This document shows, one piece after another, positions 31,480-45,181 of a stretch of 64,000 nt of DNA. The stretch lies in assembly GCA_032358165.1 (NCBI GenBank), contig JAALGY010000054.1:1302001-1366000 (forward strand), written 5' to 3'. Source of the DNA: Diplosphaera chodatii. Lineage: Eukaryota; Chlorophyta; Trebouxiophyceae; Prasiolales; Stichococcaceae. Within the stretch, counting starts at the first letter, position 1. The number at the start of each line of letters is the position of its first letter. The notes beneath the pieces were generated by a model, which saw only the letters and a list, made by a program, of their open reading frames with translations, was not told the origin of the DNA and did no database searches. Made by a program: the position numbers and the translations under genes.

Positions 31480-32024
31480 GCAAGGAACGCCTCAGTGCAA
31501 TGCTGACTTCCTTGTCACGTTACCCTTGCTCACATTGAAGACGTGGGAGTGCAAATCGTGCAGCTTGCAGATCGATGCAGAAGGGTTGTCCGCACACGGC
31601 GCTAGCAGTTGATGCTCTGTATGACCAGCTCTACCCTGAGGCTACAGCAACATGCAGGTGCTCGATTCGGCAGCATTCGCCGTGCCACTGCTCGGACTGA
31701 GTTAGCGATTATAAATCGCCGCTCACTCTTATGCCCAACCCTGCAAGCGAATCAGGGCGTCGTCGATGTCATTGGTTATCATGGTGAGAGCCACGTGATG
31801 CAGCTGGGACGCAGCTCGCAGCGAGAAATGTGCAATGATCAACGCCCTTGTGCAGTCCCCCCCCCTGCAGTGCTGCAATCTACACAAACTACCGCTGCGT
31901 TTAGCTCGCTTGCTGCTCAGTTAAAGACACCTCTAGTCGCGCCGGCCACTCTGCGCGAAGCGCATGTCACTCGTCCTCTCGAAGTTGCAGGCTCCAGGCG
32001 CCCACGGCTGTAGCAGCAGTCAGC
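31480..32024. promoter_or_regulatory. Divergent promoter region between GH1 and RPS29
   Basis: The two genes start back to back about 545 bases apart. A TATA-like TTATAAAT stands at about 31709. No other gene is supported here. Confidence 0.35.
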
Positions 32025-32734
32025 ATGGGGCACAACGAGGTGTGGAACTCGCACCCGAAGGGCTATGGCAAGGGCAGCCGCGAGTGGTGAGTGGCACCTC
32101 CTGTGTGTGTTTGGGTCTGCTCAGAGGCGTAGCTTGCACGCGGTCCAGCCAGTGTGTGCGTCGCTTCATGCTAGTCTGCAGCCTACTTCAGGCAGGCGTG
32201 CACCATGGTCTGCCTCACAGTCTTTGGGACATGCCTGCTGCTGGCAGACACATCTGCGAGCAGCTTTGGCAGATGTAAGCTGGTTCAGGACGCTCCTTGG
32301 CGCAGTGTCAGCATGCCGTGTATGTGTCTGTGCTGTCGCCCCTCGCTGCTGCCCTCTGGAGTTCGTAGCGAATGTGTACGCAACTGGAGCGGCAGCGGCA
32401 GCGTTGTGCTCTGGCATGAAGCAGCGTCTCTCAATGTTCAGTTGCTGATAAAGGTGTAGACGCAGTTGTTGTCTCGTGCTCTTTGCAGCCGCGTGTCCGG
32501 GAGCCACTGGGGTTTGATCCGCAAGTACGGGCTGAACATCAACAGGCAGAGCTTCCGCGAGCTCGCAAAGGACATTGGCTTTGTCAAGGTGAGTCATTGT
32601 GTCCTTCAGCTCTGCCCGGCATGCTGCTGCTCTTGCTGCTGCGTTCTCCTCGTGCAGTTGTTTCCTGCGCTTTGGTGTGCCAGATGCGGCACTGTGTTCA
32701 ACATGTGTGTGCTGCCTGCCCACAGTACCGATGA
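32025..32734 (+). CDS. RPS29: Small ribosomal subunit protein uS14 (eS29/RPS29), zinc-ligand-poor
   Basis: This 56-residue protein of the cytosolic 40S subunit sits near the mRNA path in the head. Three exons fit exactly: 32025-32086, 32489-32588 and 32726-32734, with GTGAGT donors and CAG acceptors. The full length and the ends ([12 protein letters not shown]..., DIGFVKYR) are standard. The zinc site is not: the usual C21, C24, C39, C42 set reads C21, S24, N39, S42 (CRVSG and NINRQSF in place of CRVCG and xxCRQCF). The rest of the fold ([19 protein letters not shown]) is well kept, so this looks like a real gene rather than a decaying copy. A second, canonical gene elsewhere cannot be excluded. 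Confidence 0.93.
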
Positions 32735-32937
32735 AGCTGGACGAGGGTTGGGGCCAGGGTTGGAGGAGGCTGTTCCAGCTGCCTGCTGATGTTGCCCAGC
32801 TGACGGCGGCAGGGCTGTGGTGCGCCAGACCTGCCATAGCAAGAGCAAGCTGACCACTGCGCAACAGCAGCCAACACACTTGAGATGCCTGCCTCACATG
32901 CGCAGCACCACTGATTGTTCTGTGCCTTTCGGACAGC

Positions 32938-32942
32938 TGTAA
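32938..32942 (+). terminator. Poly(A) signal TGTAA for RPS29
   Basis: The pentamer lies 204 bases after the RPS29 stop. Confidence 0.45.
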
Positions 32943-33460
32943 AGGTTCCTGTTGTAAGCGCCATGGTGGTAGCTGTACGTGTCTCAGCAAGCACGGTGCA
33001 TATCACCTACAATACACAGTGCCATGGGCGGCAGAACCTGGTAGCTAGGCGGCACAAAGCAAGGCATGTTGTTGCATGCCACATCCTAATGCCTCTGCGT
33101 TGCAGTACACACGGCAGATGCCACACGCTTTTTGCTGGGAGGCCCGCATGTCGCTGGATACGCCTGCATCTCCAGCTGCCGCGACTAAATTCCTTGCACA
33201 TGTCGCCAGCTCAGCCGCCAGTGCTGAGGTCAGCAGTACGGCTGTCTTGCACATGTTGCGTTTCACGCTGCAGTTGATAGTATATCTGGGCAGCGAGCAA
33301 ACCTGAAAACTGGACATCTCGTGCGTGAACGTCAAACTAGCCACCCCGATCAGCACTACATTCAGACCAGCTCGGAGTTTGCTCACGGCGCGCTGCTGCG
33401 AACACCAGGCTAGGTTGACATCTCCACCGCTTTCTCAAGCACATTTGCGCATCGCCGCAC
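32943..33460. other. Intergenic stretch between RPS29 and the thermospermine synthase gene
   Basis: Only short, unrecognisable ORFs were seen on both strands. Confidence 0.4.
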
Positions 33461-35524
<2,064 letters not shown>

Positions 35525-36259
35525 AGACGCTGGTCTGAGCTGGGGTCCTGAAGGAGGGTCGGTCAGGGCACATAGCGCTAAGCATACGCCCCAACGTGCC
35601 CCGAGAGACTGCGTTTTAGAATTGCTGGCTCCAACTGTTTGGTACATGTTTTCTGGTCACTACCTTACGGCGGCCAGCTGCTCCGCGCACGTCAGGTGCT
35701 GCCTGCCATATACTTTCCACGTGCAGGACTACACTTATCATGCTCTCGCCGTACTCAGTGAGCCCAACTTCTCGGGATGCAGCTGAGGAAGGTAGCCTTG
35801 GTTTGGCCCTGGGGTCTTGCATCAAATTGCACACCATGTAGACTTGCCAGGCTGTCATGTGTAATAGTAATGCTTGCCCCTGCCATGGCATCGTGCATTC
35901 ACGACGGACATCACCGCAAGCGCGTTCAGCGCGCAACTGACTTGCACTCTCAATCTAGCAGAGGCACACGCTAGTATTTATATGAGTACCAGCTGCTGAA
36001 TGATTGGTGTGTTGTGCGCACTCACATGCACGCCTGTGCGCTACCCTGACCCGTGCGTGGATGTACCTCTGAGACGCTCTGCCACATATCCAGCGAAGAA
36101 GTGCAGTGCAGGTGCACAGTCGCTGCGTCGCAGCTCAGCCACAACCGAGGCAGCATGAAGCAAAAGCACAGCGCTTCAGCTCTGCAGTGGCTGTGCACAG
36201 CATGCAGCATGAGCTAGCACACCTCGCACACTCAGTGTAACGCTCGCTTGCCGTGCGAC
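35525..36259. other. Intergenic stretch with poly(A) signal
   Basis: No gene was recognised. TGTAA at 35860-35864 may end the thermospermine synthase transcript. A TTTATATGAG element near 35976 could belong to the next promoter. Confidence 0.4.
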
Positions 36260-38285
36260 ATGGCTTTCTTGGGAACGCGGCTCGCAGCTGTGCTGGTGGT
36301 TGCTGCATGCCTGCTGGTGGCGGTCGGCGGCGTCCAGTTCATCCAGGTGCGCCCGCCGTGCACACAACTCACAATGCCATGGTGGCCCACTCTTGGTGAG
36401 GTGTCGTTTACGAACGCTAAGTGCGCTGCTGCAGGATGAGTATCTCTGGACAAAGGGCACCTGGCGGGACTTCAAACTGAGATTTCCGCTGCACCAGTTC
36501 AGCAACCCCGGCATTGCTGCAGAGGCAGACATGCAGCCCGCTGGCGCAGATGCAACGGCTACAAACAGCACCACTGCTGCGATTGGGGGTGACAGCAGTG
36601 CAGCAGCTGAGCAGAAGGCGCAGCGCTGGCTGCCGGCAGGTCTCAGGACACCCGAGCTCCACGCTGCGCTGCAAGGGTACGAGGGTGTCAGCCTCAGCGG
36701 CGCCGTGGCGGCGACGTCTGGCTCTGGCGCGCCGCACGCTGGCACGAAGCTATCTGCAGGGTAAGCTGATGGCCTTATGGATTGTCATGCTGCGACATCT
36801 GCCTGCGCCCGATCACTCAGGCCCATGATCAAGCTAGTACAAGTCCGTGCTGCGCAGGCCGCCCATGCGGATCATCGAGTCAGACGCCGCGGTGCCAAAG
36901 GCTGCAGCCGCCATCGAGTGCCAGGTCTGCCAACATTGGGCAGAGCAGGTCTGGCAGGTGCGGCCCCTTTGAACACCTTTGCCATAATCGCTCCTACCTG
37001 TGCAGACCTGCGCACATCGCAAGCGGTGCCGCCGAGTGGGTCTCGTCTGCTCTGCAGGGCATCGTGCAGTGGCTGCTGGCCGGGCCAGGGCAGCGCCTGT
37101 CGCGGCAGCGCCTGGCCAAGTACCTGCCGGAGATGTGCCAGCACCACGTGCCGCAGGTCTTCCTGCGGGAGCATGTCATCATGGAGCCCGAGCCGGGGCC
37201 CGACACCCAGGCCGACGAGCCCGTCAAGCTGATCACAGTCGGCCGCCGCCACGAGGAAGTGACCAAGATCCACGAGCTGCGGACCGTTCGGGCGGCATGC
37301 GCCAGCATACTTGAGCCCCTGGTGCGTGTGTGAGACAACTGTCTACCATCCGGCGGATGCAGCTGTAAATGCGATAACTCTTGTCTGAAAGTGACAACGA
37401 GCATGCCATCGCAGGGGGCTGCCTCCACCGAGGAAGCGACAGCCAAAGCCCCGCCCAGTGCGAGTGGAGCCCAAGCAGCTTCAGCCACAGCGGCGGATGG
37501 CAAGCGGGAAGCGGATGACCTGATCGACATCGTTGTGAAGGCCATAGACACGATGGTGGGCCATCATGCTCAGCGTCCTGCAAAGCTCTCCACAACCTTG
37601 GTGGCTCTGCTCTATCCAGGTGCAGCCCTGTCACATGGCTGCATGGTGCACAGGTGCTGGAACTGGTGAGCATCCCAGGCTTGGGATACAAGAAGGGGCA
37701 AAGCAATGCTGTGGAAATCACATTCGATGAAGATGATGGGCCTGCATTGCTCGACACCTGCCAGGTGTGCTCCAATGTGCTGTCAGCTCGATTGCTGGTC
37801 TTGGTGTTGCACGGATCGGGCTGAGGAGCATGCAGATGTTGACAGCGACCAAGGACCTAAGATGTTTCGATCCAATTGCAGGACCATCATGAAGGATGCG
37901 TCAACTGGGCTCGCTGGGTCAGTTGATACGGTCTCTCTTCACACTACTGCAGCACCTTGAACTGCCTGCAAGGCTGTGCCGTAGTGTCCAGAGCCTCACA
38001 CACCTGTTGCTACCGTGCAGGGGGAGTGCGACCGCAACCCAAAGGTAAGCAGCTGTTACACATGCAGACGCCCTCGTCGTTGTTCCTGTGTTTGCCATGC
38101 ACCGAACATATACAGCGTGTCGTGCGCAGTACATGCTGGGCTATGAGGAGTGGCCCGGCAACTGCAAGCTCAGCTGCGGCGCATGCACCCCGCCAGCGCA
38201 CGTGCGCAACCGGTTCCTATCAGAACGCTCGTCCGCCGCGCTGCTCGCCGCAGCGGAATCAGTCGGTGGGCTCAGCATGGACTAG
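36260..38285 (+). CDS. Secreted/ER cysteine-rich protein with ShKT domain
   Basis: The ATG at 36260 opens a clear signal peptide (LAAVLVVAACLLVAVGGV). After the exon with DEYLWTKGTWRDF and an Ala/Ser/Thr-rich linker come cysteine-bearing helices (AIECQVCQHWAEQVWQ; YLPEMCQHHVPQVFLREHV; LRTVRAACASILE), with a pattern loosely like saposin or Canopy proteins. An acidic stretch follows (VEITFDEDDGPALLDTC). The C-terminus is a ShKT domain assembled over exons: CVNWARW, GECDRNPK, YMLGYEEWPGNCKLSCGAC. A tail ends at TAG 38283-38285. ShKT modules occur on algal secretory enzymes and here imply no toxin function. Exon joins are tentative, and this could instead be the N-terminal part of the next gene. 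Confidence 0.6.
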
Positions 38286-38699
38286 CATGACCCCGGTGCT
38301 GGCGACTGCATTGCGGCTCAGTCGTGTGCCAAAGTCGGCGATCTGCACGTTTTGCTGGAGCACCATTGTTTCACCAACAAACAGCCCATGGTGGTACCGA
38401 ACTGTCTGCAGTGTCGAGTCTGGAGCGGCAGCTGTGTTCCAATGCACGGCCCTGCCAGCGCAAGGTTGCGCACCTGCTGCAGCGGGAGGTCGCAAACATG
38501 CGCATCGCCGCACGCGGTGGCAATGCACACGCTGTTGATGAGCATGGCGCACGGCTGCAGCTACCAGCCACCAGGTGTGGCTGCAACTGGGGTGTCTCAG
38601 TATTGGTGCCATACAGCGTCCTATCGTGGACCTCGTACCGAAGTATGTCGCAGTCAAGCGTGCAGGTGCTGCAGCTGTGTGTGTGCGTGTCTGAAGCTG

Positions 38700-40513
38700 T
38701 AGAGTGTTGTCCACTGCACATACTCTCAGCACCATTGCAGGTGGCCGTCCTCCAGAGTCGCACTGGTGCGGCGGTCTTCGGAGGCGCTGACGGGGCGTGC
38801 GGAGGTGCCCGCACCGCCCCCAGAGGACGCCCCGCCCCCCACCCCTCTGCAGCAGGTACAGCAGCATCGTGCATCTGATGTGACGTGGGGGTGGTGCGCA
38901 TGGCTGACTGCGCTCTTGAGTGCACCTGATTGTTCATTGTCCATGTCAGGGAGCATGCGCTGGTGCATGCATGCAGGCGCTGGAGGGTGCGCTGCACGAC
39001 AAGTGCCTGTACATCGACGCCGGCTGGTGGGGCTACGAGCTGTGCTGGGCACGGCACCTGCGGCAGTTCCACGTGCCGGAGCTGGACGCGGAGCAGAGGC
39101 TGGAGCCCGTGCACCTCCTGGGTGCGCCGCCCGCCTGGGCCCGCACCGCCACCCGGATGTGCAGCGGACGCCAACCAGGCGACAGGGCACCTGTCACAGG
39201 TGTGGGAGTTTCAAGCTTGACCATGCACCGCTGCCTTGCACAGGCATCTACGATGCGCAGCCGTCCGCCGGGGCTGAGGTGGGCAGCGGGGACGGCGCGC
39301 CCCCAGTGCTGCCGCCCAGTCAGCTGCTGTCGGGGTGTGCGGGGAGCCGCGTGCCCTACACGCGGCACGCCCTCTACAGCAGGCATGCCATCCTGCTTTT
39401 GCAGCGGGATGCTTGTGACACTCAGTCGATCGACTGCTCAGCGACAGTATGTCGAGCGCTTTCAGCAAAACTCAGCTACCACTTCTTCTCGCATTGCAGA
39501 GGTGATCCATGCCAGGTGCTGGGCTCGCGGGGCAGGCTGCGCAAGGCAGAGGTGCGCCATGCACCATGCTGTTGTCTCCTGGCGCCTGTGGCGCCGTGCC
39601 ACTTGAAGCCTGTCTCAGCTGATGCCCTGCACGAACGGACCTCTCAGGGTTATGCCCGAGGCCGTGCTCACCTGTGCTGCCAGGTGCGCGCGGCGTGCTC
39701 GCCCGACGCTGCGACGCACCTGACAGTGCACGAGCCGCAGGCCTGCCACTATGTGGTGCGCAGCCCTTTTCCCCGGGTCGTCGTGCACAGCCCAACTGTT
39801 GTCTCAACCTCCACATCGTCTAATCATGGAACCACAGACAGCATGGGCATGGACACGTGACGACGCCTCGGCTTGTGTAGGTGGTGCTACTCACGCCGAC
39901 GTTGTGCGGCATGCCGGCCCTTGAGCCCGAGTGGAGAGGCGTCGGCGCTCTTGGCAAGTGGTTGATTCGCACACTGTAGGGCTGGAGGCTTCCACATCAT
40001 TTGCGCTGCATGGCCACCATATGGCATGGCTCACCGTGGCTGTGTCTGCTGGCAGAGGACCTTCAATGTGCTGTGGAACGTGGGAGTGTGCACCACGGGA
40101 CATAGCCAAAAGGTGCACGTGCAGGTGCGCCAGCAGAAGGTGATACTGCAGCAGCAGCACAGACGCTGGCGCACGTGGTCAACGCACTGGGGCTGCAAAG
40201 CGTGCAATTCAGTTGGGCCGCAAGGCCGGAGCCTGTGCTGGGCGACGCTGCAGAGCAGGCTTCCCAGGACGAGCAGCCACAAAAGGAAGGTCTGGCAGAA
40301 GCCACTGGGGGCAGCACCACAGCCGCAGGCAGCAGCTCCCAGACTGGTGGCACCTCTATAGAAAGCGGTGCAGAGCAGGATCCGGCGCAAGCCTTCCTCG
40401 AAGATGACGGCGCCGCCACGCCAGCAGAGGGCGCTGCCAGCGAGCCGCACAGTGCTGTTCCGCGGCAGCAGCAGCAGCAGGAATCCGAGCCATCAGAGCA
40501 CACAGAGCTGTAG
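38700..40513 (+). CDS. OS-9-like MRH-domain ER lectin ending HTEL
   Basis: This is probably an ER quality-control lectin (OS-9/Yos9 type) that reads trimmed N-glycans on misfolded proteins and hands them to ERAD. The exon at 38970-39120 shows LEGALHDKCLYIDAGWWGYE and LCWARHLRQFHVPE, the MRH start (CL..EGWW.YE.CH...VRQ.H). Further MRH parts are GDPCQVLGSRGRLRKAEVR near 39503-39552 and VRAACSPDAATHLTVHEPQ with ACHYVV near 39685-39760, then TLCGMPALEPEW. The last exon (about 40160-40513) has VVNALGLQSVQFSW, a Gln/Glu/Ser-rich acidic tail and the final residues HTEL, an HDEL-like retention signal. The first exons and a signal peptide were not found; fusion with the preceding ShKT gene would supply one. 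Confidence 0.68.
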
Positions 40514-40716
40514 AGCACACGAAGCCTGCATTGCTGGCGTATGTGGTTCACCATTACCAGTCCCGTGATGATACAGGTTGTTGGCCAGTTGCAACCATGG
40601 TTTCCTACACTTGTTTTGTACACTTATCTTCTTCAATGCTGCACGACCATACTAAAGCAGCGCAGACCTGCTGACTTGCGTCAAGCCTGGCGGCTACCCT
40701 GTCAGAAGAAGCGTTG

Positions 40717-42333
40717 TCAATGTCTCGTCAAAGTCATCGTGAGGTTCAGTACATCGTCAATGAATGGCCGCGTTGCTGGATCGCTGTTCAGGCAGAATCT
40801 GACCAATGTGCGGAGCTCCTCTGGATACGTGTCGTGCGGCGGCCAGCTTATCGCATTGTTGATCACTGCCAGCATGAGGCTGCCGCCCGCTTCGTTGAGC
40901 ACCCGCTCAAAAGGCGAGACCCCGTACATCATGAAGTACCTGCAGCAGGGAGACCACCGGTGACAGTTCACATCGCACGCGACCATCTGCACACCTTTCG
41001 AACAGCAGCACAGCACACCATTCGAGGCAAAGGGTCGTGCCGGCGGCACTCACAGGAGACAGCCGAGGGACCAGGAGTCGACGCGCTCATCAATGGTGCA
41101 ATCTGAGGGCACGTCCCAAAGTTCAGGGGCTCGGTAAGGGGCTGTGGCATGCCGCTCGGCCTCCTCCTGCAGCAGCACGTTTCGCAGGTCAGCGAGGTCG
41201 TGACCCCGTCCCCTTGCTGCAACTTCTTGTCTGGACTTATCTGGATTGTGTGCAACCGTCGCCTTCCACCACATGGACGACAACACCTCACCTGGATTGC
41301 GAGAGCCTCTGTGCGCGACTGTATGTGTCGCCGGCCGTCCTGGACGCTGCCAAAGTCCATGAGGACAGCCTGGTACCTGCACTCGACATGGTGGCAGGTT
41401 GGCTGGCGTCGCTGGCCAGACACCATCAGCACAGCATCCATATGATAAGCGGGCCACATGTGACGCCAACAGCACCTGCCATGCCGCCGGCCATGGGCAC
41501 CGTCAGACGTGCGTGCTCGCAGCAGCACGTTGTGTGGCTTCACATCGCGGTGGATGAGCGGGCGCGGCTGCAGGCTGTGCATGGCTTGCAGCCCCCGGGC
41601 TACCTGCGCAGGGTGTGTGATGGATGATGCACTTGCTGCAAGTGCATATCGTGGACTGCCGGCGACTCTGGATGACTGCGAAAAGCATGCTGACCATCCA
41701 CCGCAGCTGACGCTCACCTGGATGAAGATGTGCACCACCTCCGACGCCGGCAGCGACCGCTTCTCCGCTGCGAGGCGCTCTGCAAGGTCTGCAACTGAGC
41801 CGCCGTACAGCGGAAACAGCATGTAGGCGACGTGGCTGGCGGTGCTGCCGTCTGGTGCTGCTGATACCTGCGATGCCAGCAGGGGCAGCAGGTTGGGGTG
41901 CCGCAGCCGCGACATGACGGCGATCTCAAAGCGCGCGGCCTCCAGATGCTCGCAAGATGCCGCTTGCACCTGCACACGGATCAGGCCGATCACACCCAAC
42001 GTCAGAGATCCGCCTGCTGACATAACGTTGGGTGGGTGGAGCGTGCTACCGGCACGCCTTGTACATCCCAGCGCATGCAGTTGCACGAAAGCACGTGTGT
42101 ACCTTCTTGAGTGCGTAACGGCCGTTGCCGTCTGTGTCGGGCCCCGGCGTTGTCTCCGCAACAAGGTACACGAAGGAGTACCCGCCCTCGCCGAGCAGGC
42201 GCACCACGCGGAAGCGGCGTGTGCCCAGCACCACCTCCTCTGCGGGAATCAAGTCGGGGAGCCAGTGCCGACAGCTGGCCACAACAGTGTCCAGACACCC
42301 TGTGACGTTGGCACCAAGGCCCAGCCAGTTCAT
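40717..42333 (-). CDS. STK16: STK16/MPSK1-like serine/threonine kinase (NAK family)
   Basis: This is a small kinase made almost only of the catalytic domain, as in STK16, which is lipid-anchored at the Golgi in animals. The ATG at 42333 gives MNWLGLG. The kinase motifs come in order over several exons: GEGGYSFVYLV (glycine loop), YALKK (ATP lysine), AARFEIAVMSRLRHPNLLPL (helix C), PLIHRDVKPHNVLL (catalytic loop), LMDFGSV (metal loop), ERHATAPYRAPELWDV and TIDERVDSWSLGCLL (activation and APE segment) and SPFE. The long insert characteristic of the family sits between the DFG and APE motifs. The C-terminus is SDPATRPFIDDVLNLTMTL before the stop. All catalytic residues are intact. An N-terminal acylation motif was not obvious. 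Confidence 0.88.
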
Positions 42334-42875
42334 GGCTGCCGCCGCGGCAAGCTGGAGGCGACGCGGTGCTCGCTGTCATAGACCTCCCAGGGGGAGGCTC
42401 AGCTTGCGTCTTGTACGCAGCAGCCGGGACTTGCAATCTACGGACCGTCACCACTACGGTCCCGGCAGGAGCTGACAGCGGTCAGGTGGGCGGAGGGGAC
42501 ATGCTGACATGTGTGCGCTTCAAGGAAGTAGTCGGGTGCAGCCAGCAGCGCAGCTGTCGGGTGGGACACGCTGCAGGCCTTCGAAACTGCTCGCACATGC
42601 TTGGTCAAAGAGCACTTCTTACGCAACAGCTATGCCACGGGCATTTCATGTGGTCTCGATCAGTGTGGGGGGCACGTGCTGTGCGCCAGTTCATGACGTC
42701 ATCTACCTGTTGTTCGGGGCGTCCTCGAGACGCGCCTGGGACGAGGTTGCGCGTTACTTGTTGCTGCGACATGCACGCAAGCATGACGGGCGTGTCAGCT
42801 GGCCTGCACCAGCCCGGCTGTCGAGCATTAGTGGAACAACAGTGAGGTGGCAGGTCCTCGGATGGGTGAGCAGCA
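42334..42875. promoter_or_regulatory. Divergent region between STK16-like and AKR genes
   Basis: The two genes are transcribed away from each other across about 540 bases. Open stretches here show no known domains. Confidence 0.35.
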
Positions 42876-44594
42876 ATGGGCAGCATTCGCAGGAAGCAGC
42901 GGTGGCCCACCACGGCGGTGGCACTAACACTGATCGCGGCCTGTTTTGTCCTGAATGTGCTGCTGTATGGTGCGAAGCTACCAGTCAAGGTCAATGGCTT
43001 TGTGCGCCATCCAAGGGCTCTGCGGCATGTGGACAGGTGGGCATCGTGGCATTGTTCAGTTGATTTTGTCCTTGTCTGCAATGCCTTTGAGATGGTCCTC
43101 GTCATCGTTACGTAGATGATGCTGCCTGCAGCACCCTGGAAACTCGACATGAACAGACCAACCGTGTGCTGCAAATGCCTGCGGATCCGCAAATCATGCG
43201 TCCGGCGCCGAATGGGACCATATCAGTGCCAGGCTGTCGGGATACAGACAGTTCTTGCACCACTATCAAGCAGCAGGAAGGCTGTCTGCACAATCCAGGT
43301 GGGCCTGGCCTGACACGTCGGCAGCATGCGAGGCCGTTGCCAGCATGTCTGCGCAAGTGCCTGACGGACCCCGTGCTATTAGTGCAGGCTTCATGCTGTC
43401 AAAATGCCGAGCGACGTGTGGGGTGTGCGAGCGGCTCACGCTCATGGAGACCCCCGAGGAGGTGAACACCAATTGCTGTCCGCCGCTACCTGGCGCACCG
43501 TGTCGAGTACACTCTTGCAGACATTATGCATTGTGCCATCACTGACTGTAGGTCCAGATCAGCCACAATGTCAGCATGCCCTTGGTCGGCTTCGGCACGG
43601 CCGGCCTGGGCAACCAGACACAGCAGGCTGTGCAGATCGCACTGGCGTCCGGCTATCGGCTCATCGACAGCGCGCAAGTGAGGCCTTTGCCCTCAGCACG
43701 CCTGTAGACCCTATCCTTTGCGGCACGTCAAGCACGAACACCCTGCATGTTTCGCAGGCACCCGAGTGGTATCGGGAAGATGCAGTGGGCGCGGCCATCA
43801 GGAACAGCAGCGTGGACCGCAGGGACATCTTCCTGACATCCAAGCTGCATCCACGGCATCACGGCTACGAGCCTGCGCTTCGACAACTAAACAAGGCACA
43901 CCTCATCGCCTGTCCTGCATATGACAGCTCGATGATAACCTTTGCGCTCATTGCACAGGATCCAAAACCCTGAGATGAACTCACGAGATCAGCGCGCCTC
44001 GGCAAGTTCCTACCATCGCAGACCCTGGAGAATCTGGGCACCACCTACCTAGACCTGATGCTGCTGCATTACCCGGAGTGCTGGGGGACGCTGTGCAAGG
44101 GCACCCCGCCACAAGGCACCTGGAAGGACAGCTGGCGCGCATTTGAGCACGCTGTGGACCAGGGCAAGCTGCGTGCCATTGGTGTGAGCAACTTTGACAT
44201 GTCGCAGCTGAACGAGCTGCGCGCCACTGCACGGATACAGCCAGCCGTGGTGCAGCGCAACAGCGACCCCTTCAGCCAAGACGCTGAGATGCGATCATAC
44301 TGCCGACTGGCCGGCATCCAGTACCAGGCGTACTCCAGCCTCGGCACCCAGTGGCTGATGCGAGGACACCGCTACAACCCCGTGCTGTGGGATGCAGTTG
44401 TTGAGATGATTGGCGAGGAGGTGGATCGCTCCTCAGCGCAGGTTATCCTGAAGTGGGCCCTGCAAAGTGGCATGGCTGTCATCCCCCAGTCCAGCAAGAA
44501 GCTGCACATCCAGTCCAATCTGGAGATGGACGACTTCACCCTGACACCTGAGCAGCTGCTGAAGATTGACGCCCGCGACGGCGCGCTCGCCTGA
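42876..44594 (+). CDS. Membrane-anchored ShKT/aldo-keto reductase
   Basis: The ATG at 42876 opens a basic start (MGSIRRKQRW) and one hydrophobic anchor (TAVALTLIAACFVLNVLLYG), giving a type II membrane or secretory protein. A ShKT domain follows: CRDTDSSC, QEGCLHNPG, then across an intron FMLSKCRATCGVC. The aldo-keto reductase domain runs to the end: VSMPLVGFGTAGLGN, YRLIDSAQ and EWYREDAVG (catalytic Asp and Tyr), IFLTSKLHP (Lys), DLMLLHYPECW (His), LRAIGVSNFDMSQL and MAVIPQSSKKLHIQSN (NADP phosphate-binding loop). The tetrad is complete. The arrangement suggests an NADPH-dependent carbonyl reductase in the ER/Golgi lumen or outside, an unusual place for this family. The stop is TGA at 44592-44594. 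Confidence 0.88.
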
Positions 44595-45181
44595 CCTGAC
44601 GAGGCGTGTGCTTTACATTATGGGGGGCATCTGGTACTCATCTCCACTGGCGCAGAGGCGCCTAATTGTGTGCCGCCTTGGTCAGGCTAGGCAGCCCCCA
44701 AGTATCGGAACTCAGCAGCTCAGAGTCTGTTTTGGAAGGATGTTTTGGAAGGATGTATTGGAAGCTTTACTGAATTACCGAACGTGGTGTTTTGAAGAAT
44801 GCCAGTGTGTTTCATCATTGAACATTTCAGCCGTCGATGTATATATAGAGTGAGATGTACGACAATGCATGCAAACGGTCAAGCGAGGGTCATCTTGATC
44901 AGTTGTAGACTCTTCATTGCAGCACTTCAGCCTTGTCCGCGATCCTGTATGCTTGCGAGTAGAGCATTAGGGCACAAATCTGCTTGGAAGGAGCCAGCAG
45001 TTCAGCCCTGCACCTTGCCAGGGCAATAGCGCTTCAGTTGCATTGCTCAAGGTCATCAACCACGCTGACTACCACCTGACCACCACACGCTGTGTCCGTA
45101 CAAACCGTCATGACATATAGCTGAGGACTCCCGTTGGCCTGATCAGAGAGCCGTCTGTCAGTAAAACGGTGCCACCGCAAC
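44595..45181. other. Intergenic stretch
   Basis: There is a short tandem GTTTTGGAAGGAT duplication at 44730-44756. No gene is supported. Confidence 0.4.

Noticed and set aside
37900..38200. ShKT domain as a possible toxin gene
   Set aside because: The ShKT fold is named after a sea-anemone peptide, but in algae it is an accessory module on secretory proteins; nothing here indicates toxicity.
38259..38867. A 202-codon minus-strand ORF opposite the ShKT/MRH region
   Set aside because: It has no domain and lies antisense to exons with family support; it is probably a GC-driven open frame.
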